Below, in pieces: positions 17,031-26,239 of a stretch of 64,000 nt of DNA. The position numbers and the translations under genes are program-made. The notes beneath the pieces were generated by a model. That model worked only from the letters and a program-made list of their open reading frames with translations, searched no databases and was not told the origin of the DNA. The stretch's first letter is position 1. Every line of letters begins with the position of its first letter. The stretch lies in NCBI GenBank assembly GCA_036454645.1, contig JAZHSQ010000001.1, positions 62,001 to 126,000 on the forward strand, given 5' to 3'. Source of the DNA: Olsenella_K sp036454645 (GTDB lineage: Bacteria > Actinomycetota > Coriobacteriia > Coriobacteriales > Atopobiaceae).

Positions 17031-19864
17031 TGGCGGCCGTTGCCGGCAGGGTCGGCGTCACGGGCGCGGCGGACGCCCGCGAGCCGCGGCGGGTCTCCCT
17101 CGTCGCCTTCACGGGCGCCGGGGCGGAGCTCGCCCGCAGGGTGGCCTCCGCGCTCGAGGCCGGCGGACGCTGGCGGGTCGCGGAGCTCGCCGCGTGCGGG
17201 AGCGCCGCCGAGGCGCGCGGCCTCGCCGCCGCGGGCCCCGTCGGCGCGTGGGCGCGCAGGCGCTTCAAGGCGGACGACGCCCTCGTGTTCGTGGGCGCCA
17301 CGGGCATCGCCGTGCGCGCGGTCGCGCCGCTCGTGGCCGACAAGCGCCTGGACCCCGCGGTGGTGAGCGTGGACGAGCGGGGCTCCGTCGTGGTGCCGCT
17401 GCTCTCCGGCCACGTCGGCGGCGCCAACGACCTGGCGCGCGAGGTCGCCCGCGCGACGGGCGGGCTGGCCGCGGTCTCCACCGCGACGGACGTGCGGGGG
17501 CTCCTCGCCGTGGACGAGTGGGCGGCAGGGCAGGGCCTCCGCCTCCTGGAGTGGGACGTGGCCAAGGAGGTCTCCGCGCGCCTGCTCGCGGGCGAGCCCG
17601 TCGGCTTCGCGAGCGACGTGCCGGTCGCGGGCGAGCTGCCCGCCGGCTTGGTGCGGGGCGCGGCCGAGGTCGGCGTGCTGGTCACGCGCGACCCCTCGAG
17701 GAGCCCCTTCGCCAGGACGCTCCACCTCGTGGTCCCGGACGTCACGATGGGCGTGGGCTGCCGCAGGGGCGCGGCCGAGCAGGACCTTGCGCGCGCGGTG
17801 GACGAGGCGCTGGCGGCGGCGGGGCTCTCGGGCGCCTCGGTGGCGCGGCTCGCGACCATCGACCTCAAGGCGGCCGAGCCCGCGGTCGTGGCGCTCTCCC
17901 GGCGCAGGGGCTGGGAGCTCGCGACCTTCTCGGCCGCCGAGCTCGCGGCGGTGCCGGGGGAGTTCGCCTCCTCTGACTTCGTGCGGCGGACCGTGGGCGT
18001 GGACAACGTCTGCGAGCGCGCCGCAGTGGCCGCGGGCGGCAGGCTCGTCTCGCCCAAGCGCGCCGGCGGAGGCGTCACGGTGGCCGTGGCCTGCGCGGAC
18101 ATGCCTGTCGCCTTCCCGGGCGCGGAGCCCGCGGCGGGCCGGGCGGCAGACGGCGGCGAGGAGCCGGCGGGCCAGGCGCCAGCCGGTGGCGAGGAGTCTG
18201 CGAGCGACGGCGGTCCCGCGGGGGAGCGCCGGTGCGGGCTCCTCAGCGTCGTGGGCCTCGGCCCCGGCGCGGCCGACGACCTCACGCAGAGGGCCCGCCG
18301 CACGATCGAGCGGGCCGACCTCGTGGTGGGCTACACGGTCTACGTCGACCTCGTGCGCGAGGCCTTCCCCGGCAAGCGGACCCTCGCGACGCCGATGCGC
18401 CGCGAGGTCGAGCGCTGCGAGGCGGCGCTCGCGGAGGCGGCGCGCGGCCAGCGCGTGGCGATGGTGTGCTCGGGGGACCCGGGCGTCTACGGCATGGCGG
18501 GGCTGTGCCTGGAGCTCGCCGAGGGCAGGCGCGACGTCGAGGTCGAGGTCGTGCCCGGCGTCACGGCGGCCACGGGCGGCGCGGCCCTGCTCGGCGCGCC
18601 GCTCATGCACGACTTCGCGGTGATCTCGCTCTCCGACCTGCTCACGCCCATCGAGAAGATCCGCGCGCGCGTCGTGGCGGCGGCCTCCTCGGACATGGTG
18701 ATCTGCCTCTACAATCCCTCGTCGCGCGAGCGCGCGGACTACCTCCGGCGCGCTTGCGACCTCGTGCTCGCCTACCGCCCGGCGCGGACGGTCTGCGGCG
18801 TGGTGAGAAACGTCGGGCGCGAGGGCGAGGCCAGCGAGGTGCTCACCCTGGGCGAGCTGCGCGACAGGCAGGTCGACATGTTCAGCACGGTCTTCGTCGG
18901 CAGCTCCGCGACCCGCGTGGTCGACGGGCGCATGGTGACCCCGCGCGGCTACCTCGAGCGCGGCCGCGCGACAGGGGAGAAGGACGCGCGGGCGGCGGCG
19001 CCGTCGGCGGAGAGGGACGCGCGGCTCGCAGGGGAGAAGGACGCGCGGGCCGTGGCGCCGTCGGCAGGCCCGGCGGCCCCCGCGGCGCCGGCCCCCGCCC
19101 CGCTGCCCCGCGTCCTCGTCTTCGGCGGCACCACCGAGGGGCGCGAGCTCGTCGGGTGGCTCTCCGCGCGCGGTCGCGCGGACGTGACGTACTGCTCGGC
19201 CACGCCCTACGGCGGCTCGCTCGTCTGCGAGGGGCCCCGCGTCACCACGGTCGGCAGGCCCCTGCCCGAGCCGGAGATCGAGGCCCTCCTCGCCAAGGGC
19301 GGCTTCGCGTGCGTGGTCGACGCCACGCACCCCTTCGCGACGTCGATCTCCGCCAGCGTGCGGCAGGCGGCCGGCGCGCGCGGCGTGCCGCTCGTGCGCG
19401 TCGTGCGCGAGGACGTGCCGGAGGGCCCGTGGCGCCTCGCCGCCGACGCGGACGAGGCCGCCCGCGTCGTGGACGCCCTGCCGGGCAGGGTGCTCCTCAC
19501 CACGGGCAGCAAGGAGCTGGCGAGCTTCGCGGCGCGCGTCCGCGACTTCCGCGAGCGCGCCTACGTGCGGATGCTCCCCGTCGCGGCCTCGCTCGAGCGC
19601 GCGTCTGCGCTGGGGCTCGCCGCGAGCCACGTCGTCGCGATGCAGGGGCCCTTCTCGGAGGACCTCAACCGCGCGCTGATCCGCGAGCTCGGGATTGGCG
19701 TCGTGGTCACCAAGGCGTCCGGCGCGAGCGGCGGCTTCTGGGAGAAGGTCCGCGCGGCCCGGGCGGAGGGCTGCGAGCTCGTGGTCATCGATCGTCCGGG
19801 GCGCGAGGAGGGCGCCGGCCTCGCGGAGGCCGAGCGCCGGCTGGCGGAGAGGTTCGGGGTGTAG
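17030..19864 (+). CDS. cbiGHJ: CbiG-CbiH-CbiJ trifunctional fusion
   Basis: 944 aa from ATG 17030 (GTG 17027 also possible). Three consecutive corrin enzymes in one chain. Residues about 15-363 are CbiG (ring-opening and acetaldehyde extrusion: VFVGATGIAVRAVAPL, LLSGHVGGANDLARE, MGVGCRRGA, IDLKAAEPAV). Residues about 400-645 are CbiH/CobJ, C17-methyltransferase (SVVGLGPGAADDLT, CSGDPGVYGMAG, LYNPSSRERADYL). Residues about 692-944 are CbiJ/CobK, NAD(P)H-dependent cobalt-precorrin-6A reductase (VLVFGGTTEGRELV, VDATHPFATSIS, TGSKELASF). The linkers are Ala/Gly-rich; the second contains three recurring GE[K]-type peptides (DNA 18977, 19010, 19034). Bifunctional CbiG-CbiH proteins are known; the triple fusion is less common. 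Confidence 0.93.
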   Translation: MAAVAGRVGVTGAADAREPRRVSLVAFTGAGAELARRVASALEAGGRWRVAELAACGSAAEARGLAAAGPVGAWARRRFKADDALVFVGATGIAVRAVAPLVADKRLDPAVVSVDERGSVVVPLLSGHVGGANDLAREVARATGGLAAVSTATDVRGLLAVDEWAAGQGLRLLEWDVAKEVSARLLAGEPVGFASDVPVAGELPAGLVRGAAEVGVLVTRDPSRSPFARTLHLVVPDVTMGVGCRRGAAEQDLARAVDEALAAAGLSGASVARLATIDLKAAEPAVVALSRRRGWELATFSAAELAAVPGEFASSDFVRRTVGVDNVCERAAVAAGGRLVSPKRAGGGVTVAVACADMPVAFPGAEPAAGRAADGGEEPAGQAPAGGEESASDGGPAGERRCGLLSVVGLGPGAADDLTQRARRTIERADLVVGYTVYVDLVREAFPGKRTLATPMRREVERCEAALAEAARGQRVAMVCSGDPGVYGMAGLCLELAEGRRDVEVEVVPGVTAATGGAALLGAPLMHDFAVISLSDLLTPIEKIRARVVAAASSDMVICLYNPSSRERADYLRRACDLVLAYRPARTVCGVVRNVGREGEASEVLTLGELRDRQVDMFSTVFVGSSATRVVDGRMVTPRGYLERGRATGEKDARAAAPSAERDARLAGEKDARAVAPSAGPAAPAAPAPAPLPRVLVFGGTTEGRELVGWLSARGRADVTYCSATPYGGSLVCEGPRVTTVGRPLPEPEIEALLAKGGFACVVDATHPFATSISASVRQAAGARGVPLVRVVREDVPEGPWRLAADADEAARVVDALPGRVLLTTGSKELASFAARVRDFRERAYVRMLPVAASLERASALGLAASHVVAMQGPFSEDLNRALIRELGIGVVVTKASGASGGFWEKVRAARAEGCELVVIDRPGREEGAGLAEAERRLAERFGV

Positions 19865-19866
19865 GG

Positions 19867-21150
19867 ATGAAGGTCTACCTGGTCGGCATAGGCATGGGGA
19901 ACCCGGCGACGCTCACGCTCGGGGCGCGCGACGCGATCCTTGCGAGCGGGCTCGTGGTGGGCGCGCCGCGCATGCTCGACGCCGTGCGCGACCTGCTGCG
20001 CACTGCCTCGGGCGAGAAGGGTGCGGGCGAGAAGGGCGAGGACGCCGCGGGCGCCGGCGCGCCGGCCCCGGGCGCGCCGCGGCTCGTGGCGGCCGTGCGC
20101 CCGGACGACGTCGTGGCCGCCCTCGCCGCCTCCCGCGCGCGGGTGGCGAGCGTGGTCTACTCCGGCGACGTGGGCTTCTACAGCGGCGCCGCGCTCCTGG
20201 CCGGGAGGCTGGACGGCTGGGACGTGGAGGAGGTCCCGGGCGTCTCGTCGCTCTCCTACCTCGCCGCGCGGGCGCGCGTGAGCTGGCAGGACGCCTTCGT
20301 CGTCTCCGTGCACGGCAGGCAGGGCGACGCCGCCGGCGCCGTGCAGGCGCACGAGAAGACCTTCGTGCTCACGGGAGGGGCGACCAAGGCCCAGGACGTC
20401 TGCGCCGAGCTCCAGCGCCGCGGCCTCGGCGGGGTCGGGGTCGTCGCCGGCGAGCGCCTCTCGTACCCCGACGAGCGCGTCGTGCGCGGCACCGCCGCCG
20501 AGCTCGCGTCCCTCTCCTTCGCGGACCTCACGTCGCTTCTGGTCCTGAACCCCAGGCCCGTCTCGCGCCGCACGTCCGCCCCGTGCCTTCCCGACTCGGC
20601 CTTCGAGCGGGGGGAGGCGCCCATGACGAAGGAGGAGGTCAGGGAGCTCGTGGTCTGCAAGCTCGCGGTCGAGCCCTCCTCCGTGGTGTGGGACGTCGGC
20701 GCGGGGACCGGCTCGGTCTCCGTGGAGGCCGCGCTGGCGGCGCCCGCGGGGCGCGTCTTCTCCGTCGAGCGCGACGCTCGCGCCTGCGGGCTGGTGCGCC
20801 GCAACAAGGAGCGCTTCGGCCTCTCCAACCTGCACGTCGTCGAGGGGGCGGCGCCGGAGGCCCTGTGCGGCCTGCCCGCGCCCGACCGCGTCTTCGTCGG
20901 GGGCTCCGCCGGGCGGCTGCGCGAGGTCGTGGCCTGCGCGCTCGCGGCCAACACGCGCGTGCGCGTCGTGGTCACGGCCGTCTCGCTCGAGACCGTCTCG
21001 GAGGCCTTCGGGTGCCTGTCCGCGCTCGGCATGGCGGACGTGGAGGCCGCGCAGGTCTCCGTCAGCCGGGCGCGCGCCCTGGGCGCCCACCACCTCATGC
21101 GCGCGCAGAACCCGGTCTTCGTCTTCTCCGCCAACGGAAGGGAGGCATAG
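19867..21150 (+). CDS. cbiET: CbiE-CbiT (CobL-like) fusion: C5,C15-methyltransferase and decarboxylase
   Basis: 427 aa from ATG 19867, two bases after the previous stop. Residues 1-about 235 are CbiE, a tetrapyrrole methylase (VYLVGIGMGNPATLTLGA, SGDVGFYSGAA, EEVPGVSSLSYLAARA). Residues about 248-427 are CbiT, a Rossmann SAM methyltransferase/C12 decarboxylase (MTKEEVRELVVCKL, VVWDVGAGTGSVSVEAA, VFVGGSAGRL). A low-complexity insert at about residues 48-75 carries two GEKG copies within the CbiE fold, probably a surface loop. The same fusion exists as CobL. Confidence 0.93.
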   Translation: MKVYLVGIGMGNPATLTLGARDAILASGLVVGAPRMLDAVRDLLRTASGEKGAGEKGEDAAGAGAPAPGAPRLVAAVRPDDVVAALAASRARVASVVYSGDVGFYSGAALLAGRLDGWDVEEVPGVSSLSYLAARARVSWQDAFVVSVHGRQGDAAGAVQAHEKTFVLTGGATKAQDVCAELQRRGLGGVGVVAGERLSYPDERVVRGTAAELASLSFADLTSLLVLNPRPVSRRTSAPCLPDSAFERGEAPMTKEEVRELVVCKLAVEPSSVVWDVGAGTGSVSVEAALAAPAGRVFSVERDARACGLVRRNKERFGLSNLHVVEGAAPEALCGLPAPDRVFVGGSAGRLREVVACALAANTRVRVVVTAVSLETVSEAFGCLSALGMADVEAAQVSVSRARALGAHHLMRAQNPVFVFSANGREA

Positions 21151-21151
21151 C

Positions 21152-22561
21152 GTGCCCACGGCGAGCGTCCCGCGCGTCATGGTCGCGGCCCCCGCGAGCG
21201 GCTGCGGCAAGACGACTGTCACCTGCGGCCTGCTCAGGCTCCTCGCGCGCGGGGGGATGCGCCCCCGCGCGTGCAAGTGCGGCCCGGACTTCATCGACCC
21301 CATGTTCCACCGCGAGGTCGTCGGCGTGCCCTCGGCGAACCTCGACCTCTACCTCTCCGGCGAGGCCGACGTCCGGCGCCTGCTCGCCAAGGGCGCGCTC
21401 GCCGCGGGCGTGACCGTCGTCGAGGGCGTCATGGGCTACTACGACGGGATCGCCCTCACCGACGAGGCCTCCAGCTGGGACGTGGCGCGCCGCACGGAGA
21501 CCCCCTGCGTGCTCGTGGTGGACGCGCGCGGACGTGCGCGCACCCTCGCCGCCGAGGTCGTGGGCATCTGCCGCATGCGCGAGGACAGCCAGGTGGCGGG
21601 CGTCGTGCTCAACCGGGCGTCCGCCGCGGCGTACCCCGCCCTCAGGCGCGCCGTGGAGGAGGAGTCGGGCGTGCCCGTCCTGGGCTACCTGCCCCGGATC
21701 GAGGGGGCGGCGCTCGAGAGCCGCCACCTCGGGCTCGTCACGGCCGCCGAGGTCGAGCGCCTGGGCGAGAAGGTCGACCTCGTCGCGGACGCCCTCGCGG
21801 AGACGCTCGACGTGGAGGGTCTCCTTGCCATCGCCCGCTCCGCGCCCCCGCTCGCCTACGAGCCGCGCGAGCTCGCGCCGGTGGCCGCCGGCGCGCGCGT
21901 CGCCGTGGCCAGGGACGAGGCCTTCTGCTTCTACTACGAGGACGCCCTCGACACCCTGCGCGAGCTGGGGTGCGAGCTCGTGGGCTTCTCGCCCGTCTCC
22001 GACGGGGGCCTGCCGGAGGGCGCCTGCGGCCTCTACCTCGGCGGCGGCTACCCCGAGCTCCACGCCGGCGCGCTCGAGGCCAACGCGCGGATGCGCGCCG
22101 AGGTCGCCCGCGCCGTGCGCGCCGGCGTGCCGACCGTGGCCGAGTGCGGCGGCTTCCTCTACCTGCACGACTCCCTCGAGGGAGCCGACGGCTCCTGGCA
22201 CGAGATGGCGGGGGTCGTGCACGCGCGCGCCTTCCGCTGCGACAGGCTCAGGCGCTTCGGCTACGTGGGCCTCGAGTCGCGCGTGGACGGGCTGCTCGCC
22301 CCGCGCGGGGGCGCCCTGCGCGCCCACGAGTTCCACTACTGGGACAGCGAGGACCCGGGCGCGTGCTTCTCGGCCACCAAGCCCCGCTCCGGCCGCTCCT
22401 GGGAGTGCGTGCACGCGACGCCCACGCTCCACGCGGGCTTCCCGCACGTGGACCTCTACTCCGAGGTGGGGGCGGCCGCGCGCTTCGCCCGCGCCTGCCG
22501 GGACTTCGCCGCGGGCGCCGGCGGCCCCGCCGCGGGCGGCGCGGGGGTGAGCGCCTCGTGA
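21152..22561 (+). CDS. cbiA: Cobyrinate a,c-diamide synthase CbiA
   Basis: ATP- and glutamine-dependent amidation of the a and c side chains. 469 aa from GTG 21152 (GGAAGGGAGG upstream). N-terminal P-loop APASGCGKTTVTCGLLRL, CKCGPDFIDPMFH, and GVMGYYDG are family-specific. The C-terminal glutaminase-like domain has YLGGGYPELHA, the nucleophile segment AECGGFLYLHD, and the ARAFRCDRLRRFGYV and HEFHYWDSE blocks. The TGA stop overlaps the cbiB ATG. Confidence 0.95.
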   Translation: MPTASVPRVMVAAPASGCGKTTVTCGLLRLLARGGMRPRACKCGPDFIDPMFHREVVGVPSANLDLYLSGEADVRRLLAKGALAAGVTVVEGVMGYYDGIALTDEASSWDVARRTETPCVLVVDARGRARTLAAEVVGICRMREDSQVAGVVLNRASAAAYPALRRAVEEESGVPVLGYLPRIEGAALESRHLGLVTAAEVERLGEKVDLVADALAETLDVEGLLAIARSAPPLAYEPRELAPVAAGARVAVARDEAFCFYYEDALDTLRELGCELVGFSPVSDGGLPEGACGLYLGGGYPELHAGALEANARMRAEVARAVRAGVPTVAECGGFLYLHDSLEGADGSWHEMAGVVHARAFRCDRLRRFGYVGLESRVDGLLAPRGGALRAHEFHYWDSEDPGACFSATKPRSGRSWECVHATPTLHAGFPHVDLYSEVGAAARFARACRDFAAGAGGPAAGGAGVSAS

Positions 22562-23550
22562 TGGCCCACCAGCACCTCGTCGCCCTGGCGGTGGGCTTCG
22601 CCCTCGACCTCGCCCTCGGCGACCCTCACGGCTGGCCGCACCCCGTCGTCTGGATCGGCCGCCTCGTATCGTGGCTGGAGGGGGTCCTGAGGCCCGCCTT
22701 CCCCCAGACGCCCGCCGGCGAGCGCGCCGCGGGCGCCGCCATGGCCGCGCTGGTCGTGGCCGCCTCGTGGGGGGCGTGCGCACTGGCGCTCCGGCTCGCC
22801 TGGCTCGCGTGGCCGCCCCTCTCGCTCGCGCTCGAGTGCGTGGTCTCGTACCAGATGCTCGCGACCAAGTCCCTGCGCGACGAGTCCATGCGCGTCTGCC
22901 GCGCCCTCGAGGCGGGCGACCTCGCGGCCGCCCGCGAGGCGGTCGGCATGATCGTGGGGCGCGACACCGGGGCGCTGGACGCGGCCGGCGTCACCCGCGC
23001 GGCCGTGGAGACCGTGGCGGAGAACGCCTCCGACGGCGTCGTGGCGCCGATGCTCCTCATGGCCCTGGGCGGGGCGCCGCTGGGCGTGGCGTACAAGGCC
23101 GTGAACACCATGGACTCCATGGTCGGCTACAGGAACGCGCGCTACCGCCACTTCGGCACCGCCGCCGCCCGCGCCGACGACGTCCTCAACTTCGTGCCGG
23201 CGCGCGTCACCGGCGCGCTCATGTGCGCCGCCGCGGGCCTCGTGGGCCTCGACGCGGCAGGCGCCTGGCGCGTCATGCGCCGCGACCACGCGCGCCACGC
23301 CTCGCCCAACTCCGCCTGGACGGAGGCCGCCTGCGCGGGCGCGCTCGGCGTGAGGCTCGCGGGCGACGCGAGCTACTTCGGCGAGGTCGTGCACAAGCCC
23401 TGGATCGGCGACGACGGGCGCCCGGTCGAGCCGGCCGACGTCCGCCGCGCCAACCGGCTGCTCTACGCGACGGCGGCGCTCGCCTTCGCGGCGAGCCTCG
23501 CCCTCTCGTGGGCGGTCTCGAGCGCATGGGAGGTGCCGCTGTGGCTGTAG
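22561..23550 (+). CDS. cbiB: Adenosylcobinamide-phosphate synthase CbiB
   Basis: Integral membrane enzyme attaching aminopropanol phosphate to adenosylcobyric acid. 329 aa from ATG 22561, overlapping the cbiA stop by one base. Diagnostic segments: DLALGDPHGWPHPVVWIGRL, MIVGRDTGALD, VETVAENASDGVVAPM, YKAVNTMDSMVGYRN, and DDVLNFVPARVTGALM, with several membrane helices. The end overlaps the GTG of cobD by ten bases. Confidence 0.94.
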   Translation: MAHQHLVALAVGFALDLALGDPHGWPHPVVWIGRLVSWLEGVLRPAFPQTPAGERAAGAAMAALVVAASWGACALALRLAWLAWPPLSLALECVVSYQMLATKSLRDESMRVCRALEAGDLAAAREAVGMIVGRDTGALDAAGVTRAAVETVAENASDGVVAPMLLMALGGAPLGVAYKAVNTMDSMVGYRNARYRHFGTAAARADDVLNFVPARVTGALMCAAAGLVGLDAAGAWRVMRRDHARHASPNSAWTEAACAGALGVRLAGDASYFGEVVHKPWIGDDGRPVEPADVRRANRLLYATAALAFAASLALSWAVSSAWEVPLWL

Positions 23551-24737
23551 ACGACTTTTCTGGCGAGAGGGACGTGCCCCCCTCGCGTGCGGGCGCGGCC
23601 GCGGGCGAGGGGGGCGCGCGCCCCATGGGGCGCTTCGAGCACGGCGGGGGCGCGTGGTCGCACCCCGGGTGCACGGACTTCTCTGCCAACGTGAACCCGC
23701 TCGGGATGCCGGCGGCGGCGCGCGAGGCCCTCGTGCGCTCCGTCGACTCGTTCGCGGCCTACCCGGACCCGGACTGCGTCGAGCTCAGGCGCGCCATCGC
23801 GGGCTTCGAGGGGGTCGACGCCGCCTGGGTGCTCCCGACGGCCGGCGCGAGCGACCTCATGGCGCGCGTCTGCCGGGCGCTGCGCCCGCGCCGCGCGCTC
23901 GTGGAGGCGCCGTGCTACTCGGGCTACGAGCAGGCCCTGGGGCAGGTGGGGGCGAGCGTGGTGCGCCACGTCCTGCTCGAGCGCGACGGCCTGAGGCTCA
24001 CCGGGCGCGTGCTCAGCGACATCGGCCCCGGCTGCGACCTCGTCTTCCTCGCCTCGCCCAACAACCCCACCTCGCTCGGGGCGGACCTCGGCCTGCTCCG
24101 GCGCGTGGTCGAGCGCGCCGGCGAGGTCGGCGCGACCGTGGTGCTCGACGAGTGCTTCTGCGACTTCTGCGATCGGCCCTCGGGCGTGGCGCTCGCGGGC
24201 GCCCACCCCAACCTCGTGGTCATGAAGGCCCTGACCAAGACCTTCGCGCTCGCGGGGCTTAGGGTGGGCTACGGCGTCTGCTCCGACGCGCGGCTCCTCG
24301 CAGCCGTTGCCGCCCAGGGGGAGCCCTGGGCGGTCTCCACGCCGGCGCAGGTCGCGGGGGTGGCGGCGCTCTCCGAGCCGGGCTTCCTCGAGCGGACGCG
24401 CGCCTACGTGGCGGCGGGCCGCGCCCGGCTGGCCTCCGGCATGCGCGCGCTCGGCCTCGACGTCGTGGAGGGGGAGGCCAACTTCCTGCTCGTGAGGAGC
24501 GGGCGCGAGCTCTTCTCGCCCCTGCTCGCCCGGGGCTTCCTCGTGCGCCGCTGCGAGAACTACCACGGGCTCGCGGGCGGCCTCGACGGGGCGGCCGCGG
24601 GCCTCGCGGCGGGCCGCGGCGAGGGCGGCGCCGACGCGCCCGGCGCCGGCGGCGGCCCGTGGTGGTACCGTGTGGCGGTGCGTACGTGCGAGGAGAACGA
24701 GGCCCTGCTCGGGGCGCTTGCGGAGGTGCTCGGATGA
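23541..24737 (+). CDS. cobD: Threonine-phosphate decarboxylase-like aminotransferase CobD
   Basis: PLP enzyme supplying (R)-1-amino-2-propanol phosphate for the nucleotide loop. 398 aa from GTG 23541, chosen because GGGAGGTG lies 6 bases upstream; ATG 23526 is an alternative. Class I/II aminotransferase features: FSANVNPLGMPAAAREAL, LPTAGASDLMARVCR, FLASPNNPTSLGADL, and the PLP-lysine region MKALTKTFALAGLRVGYG. A GERDVPPSRAG tail precedes the fold, and a Gly/Ala-rich insert of about 25 residues lies near the C-terminus. The position between cbiB and cbiP supports CobD over a histidinol-phosphate aminotransferase. Confidence 0.88.
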   Translation: MAVDDFSGERDVPPSRAGAAAGEGGARPMGRFEHGGGAWSHPGCTDFSANVNPLGMPAAAREALVRSVDSFAAYPDPDCVELRRAIAGFEGVDAAWVLPTAGASDLMARVCRALRPRRALVEAPCYSGYEQALGQVGASVVRHVLLERDGLRLTGRVLSDIGPGCDLVFLASPNNPTSLGADLGLLRRVVERAGEVGATVVLDECFCDFCDRPSGVALAGAHPNLVVMKALTKTFALAGLRVGYGVCSDARLLAAVAAQGEPWAVSTPAQVAGVAALSEPGFLERTRAYVAAGRARLASGMRALGLDVVEGEANFLLVRSGRELFSPLLARGFLVRRCENYHGLAGGLDGAAAGLAAGRGEGGADAPGAGGGPWWYRVAVRTCEENEALLGALAEVLG

Positions 24738-26239
24738 CGGCTCGGCCGATCATGGTGCAAGGGACGATGTCCGGCGTGGGCAAGAGCCTGCTCGTCGCGG
24801 GCCTGTGCCGCGTCTTTCGCCAGGACGGGCTCTCGGTGGCGCCGTTCAAGGCGCAGAACATGGCGCTCAACTCCGGCGTCACGGCCGACGGCGCGGAGAT
24901 CGGGCGCGCGCAGGTCCTGCAGGCGGCCGCGGCCGGGATAGAGCCGGAGCCGGCGATGAACCCCATCCTGCTCAAGCCCACCACGGACATGGGCTCGCAG
25001 GTCATCGTGGGCGGCCGCGTGCTCGCCACCATGTCCGCCCGGGACTACTACGCCTACAAGGCCGCCCTCGCCCCCGTGGTGCGGCGCTCCTACGAGGAGC
25101 TCGCCTCGCGCTTCGACGTCGTGGCGATCGAGGGGGCGGGCAGCCCCGCCGAGGTCAACCTCAAGCGCGACGACTTCGTGAACATGGGCATGGCCAAGAT
25201 CGCGCGCTCGCCGGTCCTGCTCGCCGGCGACATCGACCGCGGCGGCGTCTTCGCCCAGATCCTGGGCACCCTGATGCTCCTGGACCCCGACGAGCGCGCC
25301 CTGGTCAAGGGCACCGTCGTGAACAAGTTCCGGGGCGACAAGACCATCCTCGACCCGGGGCTCGACGTGCTGCGCGAGCGCTCCGGCGTGCCCGTCGTGG
25401 GCGTGGTGCCCTACGCGAGGGTCGACCTCGACGACGAGGACTCGCTCTCCGAGCGCCTCGACGTGCGCGACCGCACGCAGGTGCTCGACGTGGCGGTCCT
25501 CCGGCTGCCGAGGATCTCCAACTTCACGGACCTGCTGCCGCTCTCGCAGGTGCCCGGCGTGGGGGTGCGCTACGTCTCGCGCCCGGGCGAGCTCGGCGAG
25601 CCGGACCTGATTGTGGTGCCGGGGACCAAGGCGACGCTCGCCGACCTCAGGTGGGTGCGCGAGAGCGGCTTGGAGGCGCTCGTGGTCAGGCGCGCGGGCG
25701 CCGGCACCCCCGTGCTCGGCATCTGCGGCGGCTACCAGATGCTCGGCGAGGAGGTGGCGGACCCCCTCGGCGCGGAGGGCGGAGGCACCCTGCGCGGCAT
25801 GGGGCTCCTCCCGGTGCGCACGACCTTCGTGCCCGAGAAGTGCCAGGTGCGCTCGAGCGGGCGCATCGCGCGCGTGGAGGGCCCCCTCGCGCCCCTCTCG
25901 GGGCGCGCGGTCAGCGGCTACCAGATCCACCTGGGGCGGACGGAGGCCCTGGGCGGAAGCCCCCTCTGCCTGCTTCCGGACGGCGACGGCGGCGAGGCGG
26001 AGGACGGCTGCCAGGCCGGGTGCGTCTACGGCACCTACCTGCACGGCCTCCTCGACTCCGGCGAGGTCGCCTCGGCGCTGGTGGAGGCCCTCCTCGCCTG
26101 TCGCGGGCTCGACTCCTCCGACGTGCGCGCGATCGACCTGGACGCCTACCGCGAGCGGCAGCTCGACCTCCTGGCCGACCTGCTGAGGGAGAACCTGGAC
26201 ATGGGCCTCGTCTACGAGATTCTGGAGCGTGGGGTATGA
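24734..26239 (+). CDS. cbiP: Cobyric acid synthase CbiP/CobQ
   Basis: Amidates side chains b, d, e and g using glutamine and ATP. 501 aa from ATG 24734 (ATGA overlap with cobD). MVQGTMSGVGKSLLVAGL P-loop, PFKAQNMALNSGV, the MNPILLKP block and LAGDIDRGGVFAQ are family hallmarks. The C-terminal glutaminase half has the Cys nucleophile in LGICGGYQMLG and the His of VYGTYLHGLLDS. Complete length. The stop overlaps cbiC. Confidence 0.95.
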   Translation: MTARPIMVQGTMSGVGKSLLVAGLCRVFRQDGLSVAPFKAQNMALNSGVTADGAEIGRAQVLQAAAAGIEPEPAMNPILLKPTTDMGSQVIVGGRVLATMSARDYYAYKAALAPVVRRSYEELASRFDVVAIEGAGSPAEVNLKRDDFVNMGMAKIARSPVLLAGDIDRGGVFAQILGTLMLLDPDERALVKGTVVNKFRGDKTILDPGLDVLRERSGVPVVGVVPYARVDLDDEDSLSERLDVRDRTQVLDVAVLRLPRISNFTDLLPLSQVPGVGVRYVSRPGELGEPDLIVVPGTKATLADLRWVRESGLEALVVRRAGAGTPVLGICGGYQMLGEEVADPLGAEGGGTLRGMGLLPVRTTFVPEKCQVRSSGRIARVEGPLAPLSGRAVSGYQIHLGRTEALGGSPLCLLPDGDGGEAEDGCQAGCVYGTYLHGLLDSGEVASALVEALLACRGLDSSDVRAIDLDAYRERQLDLLADLLRENLDMGLVYEILERGV

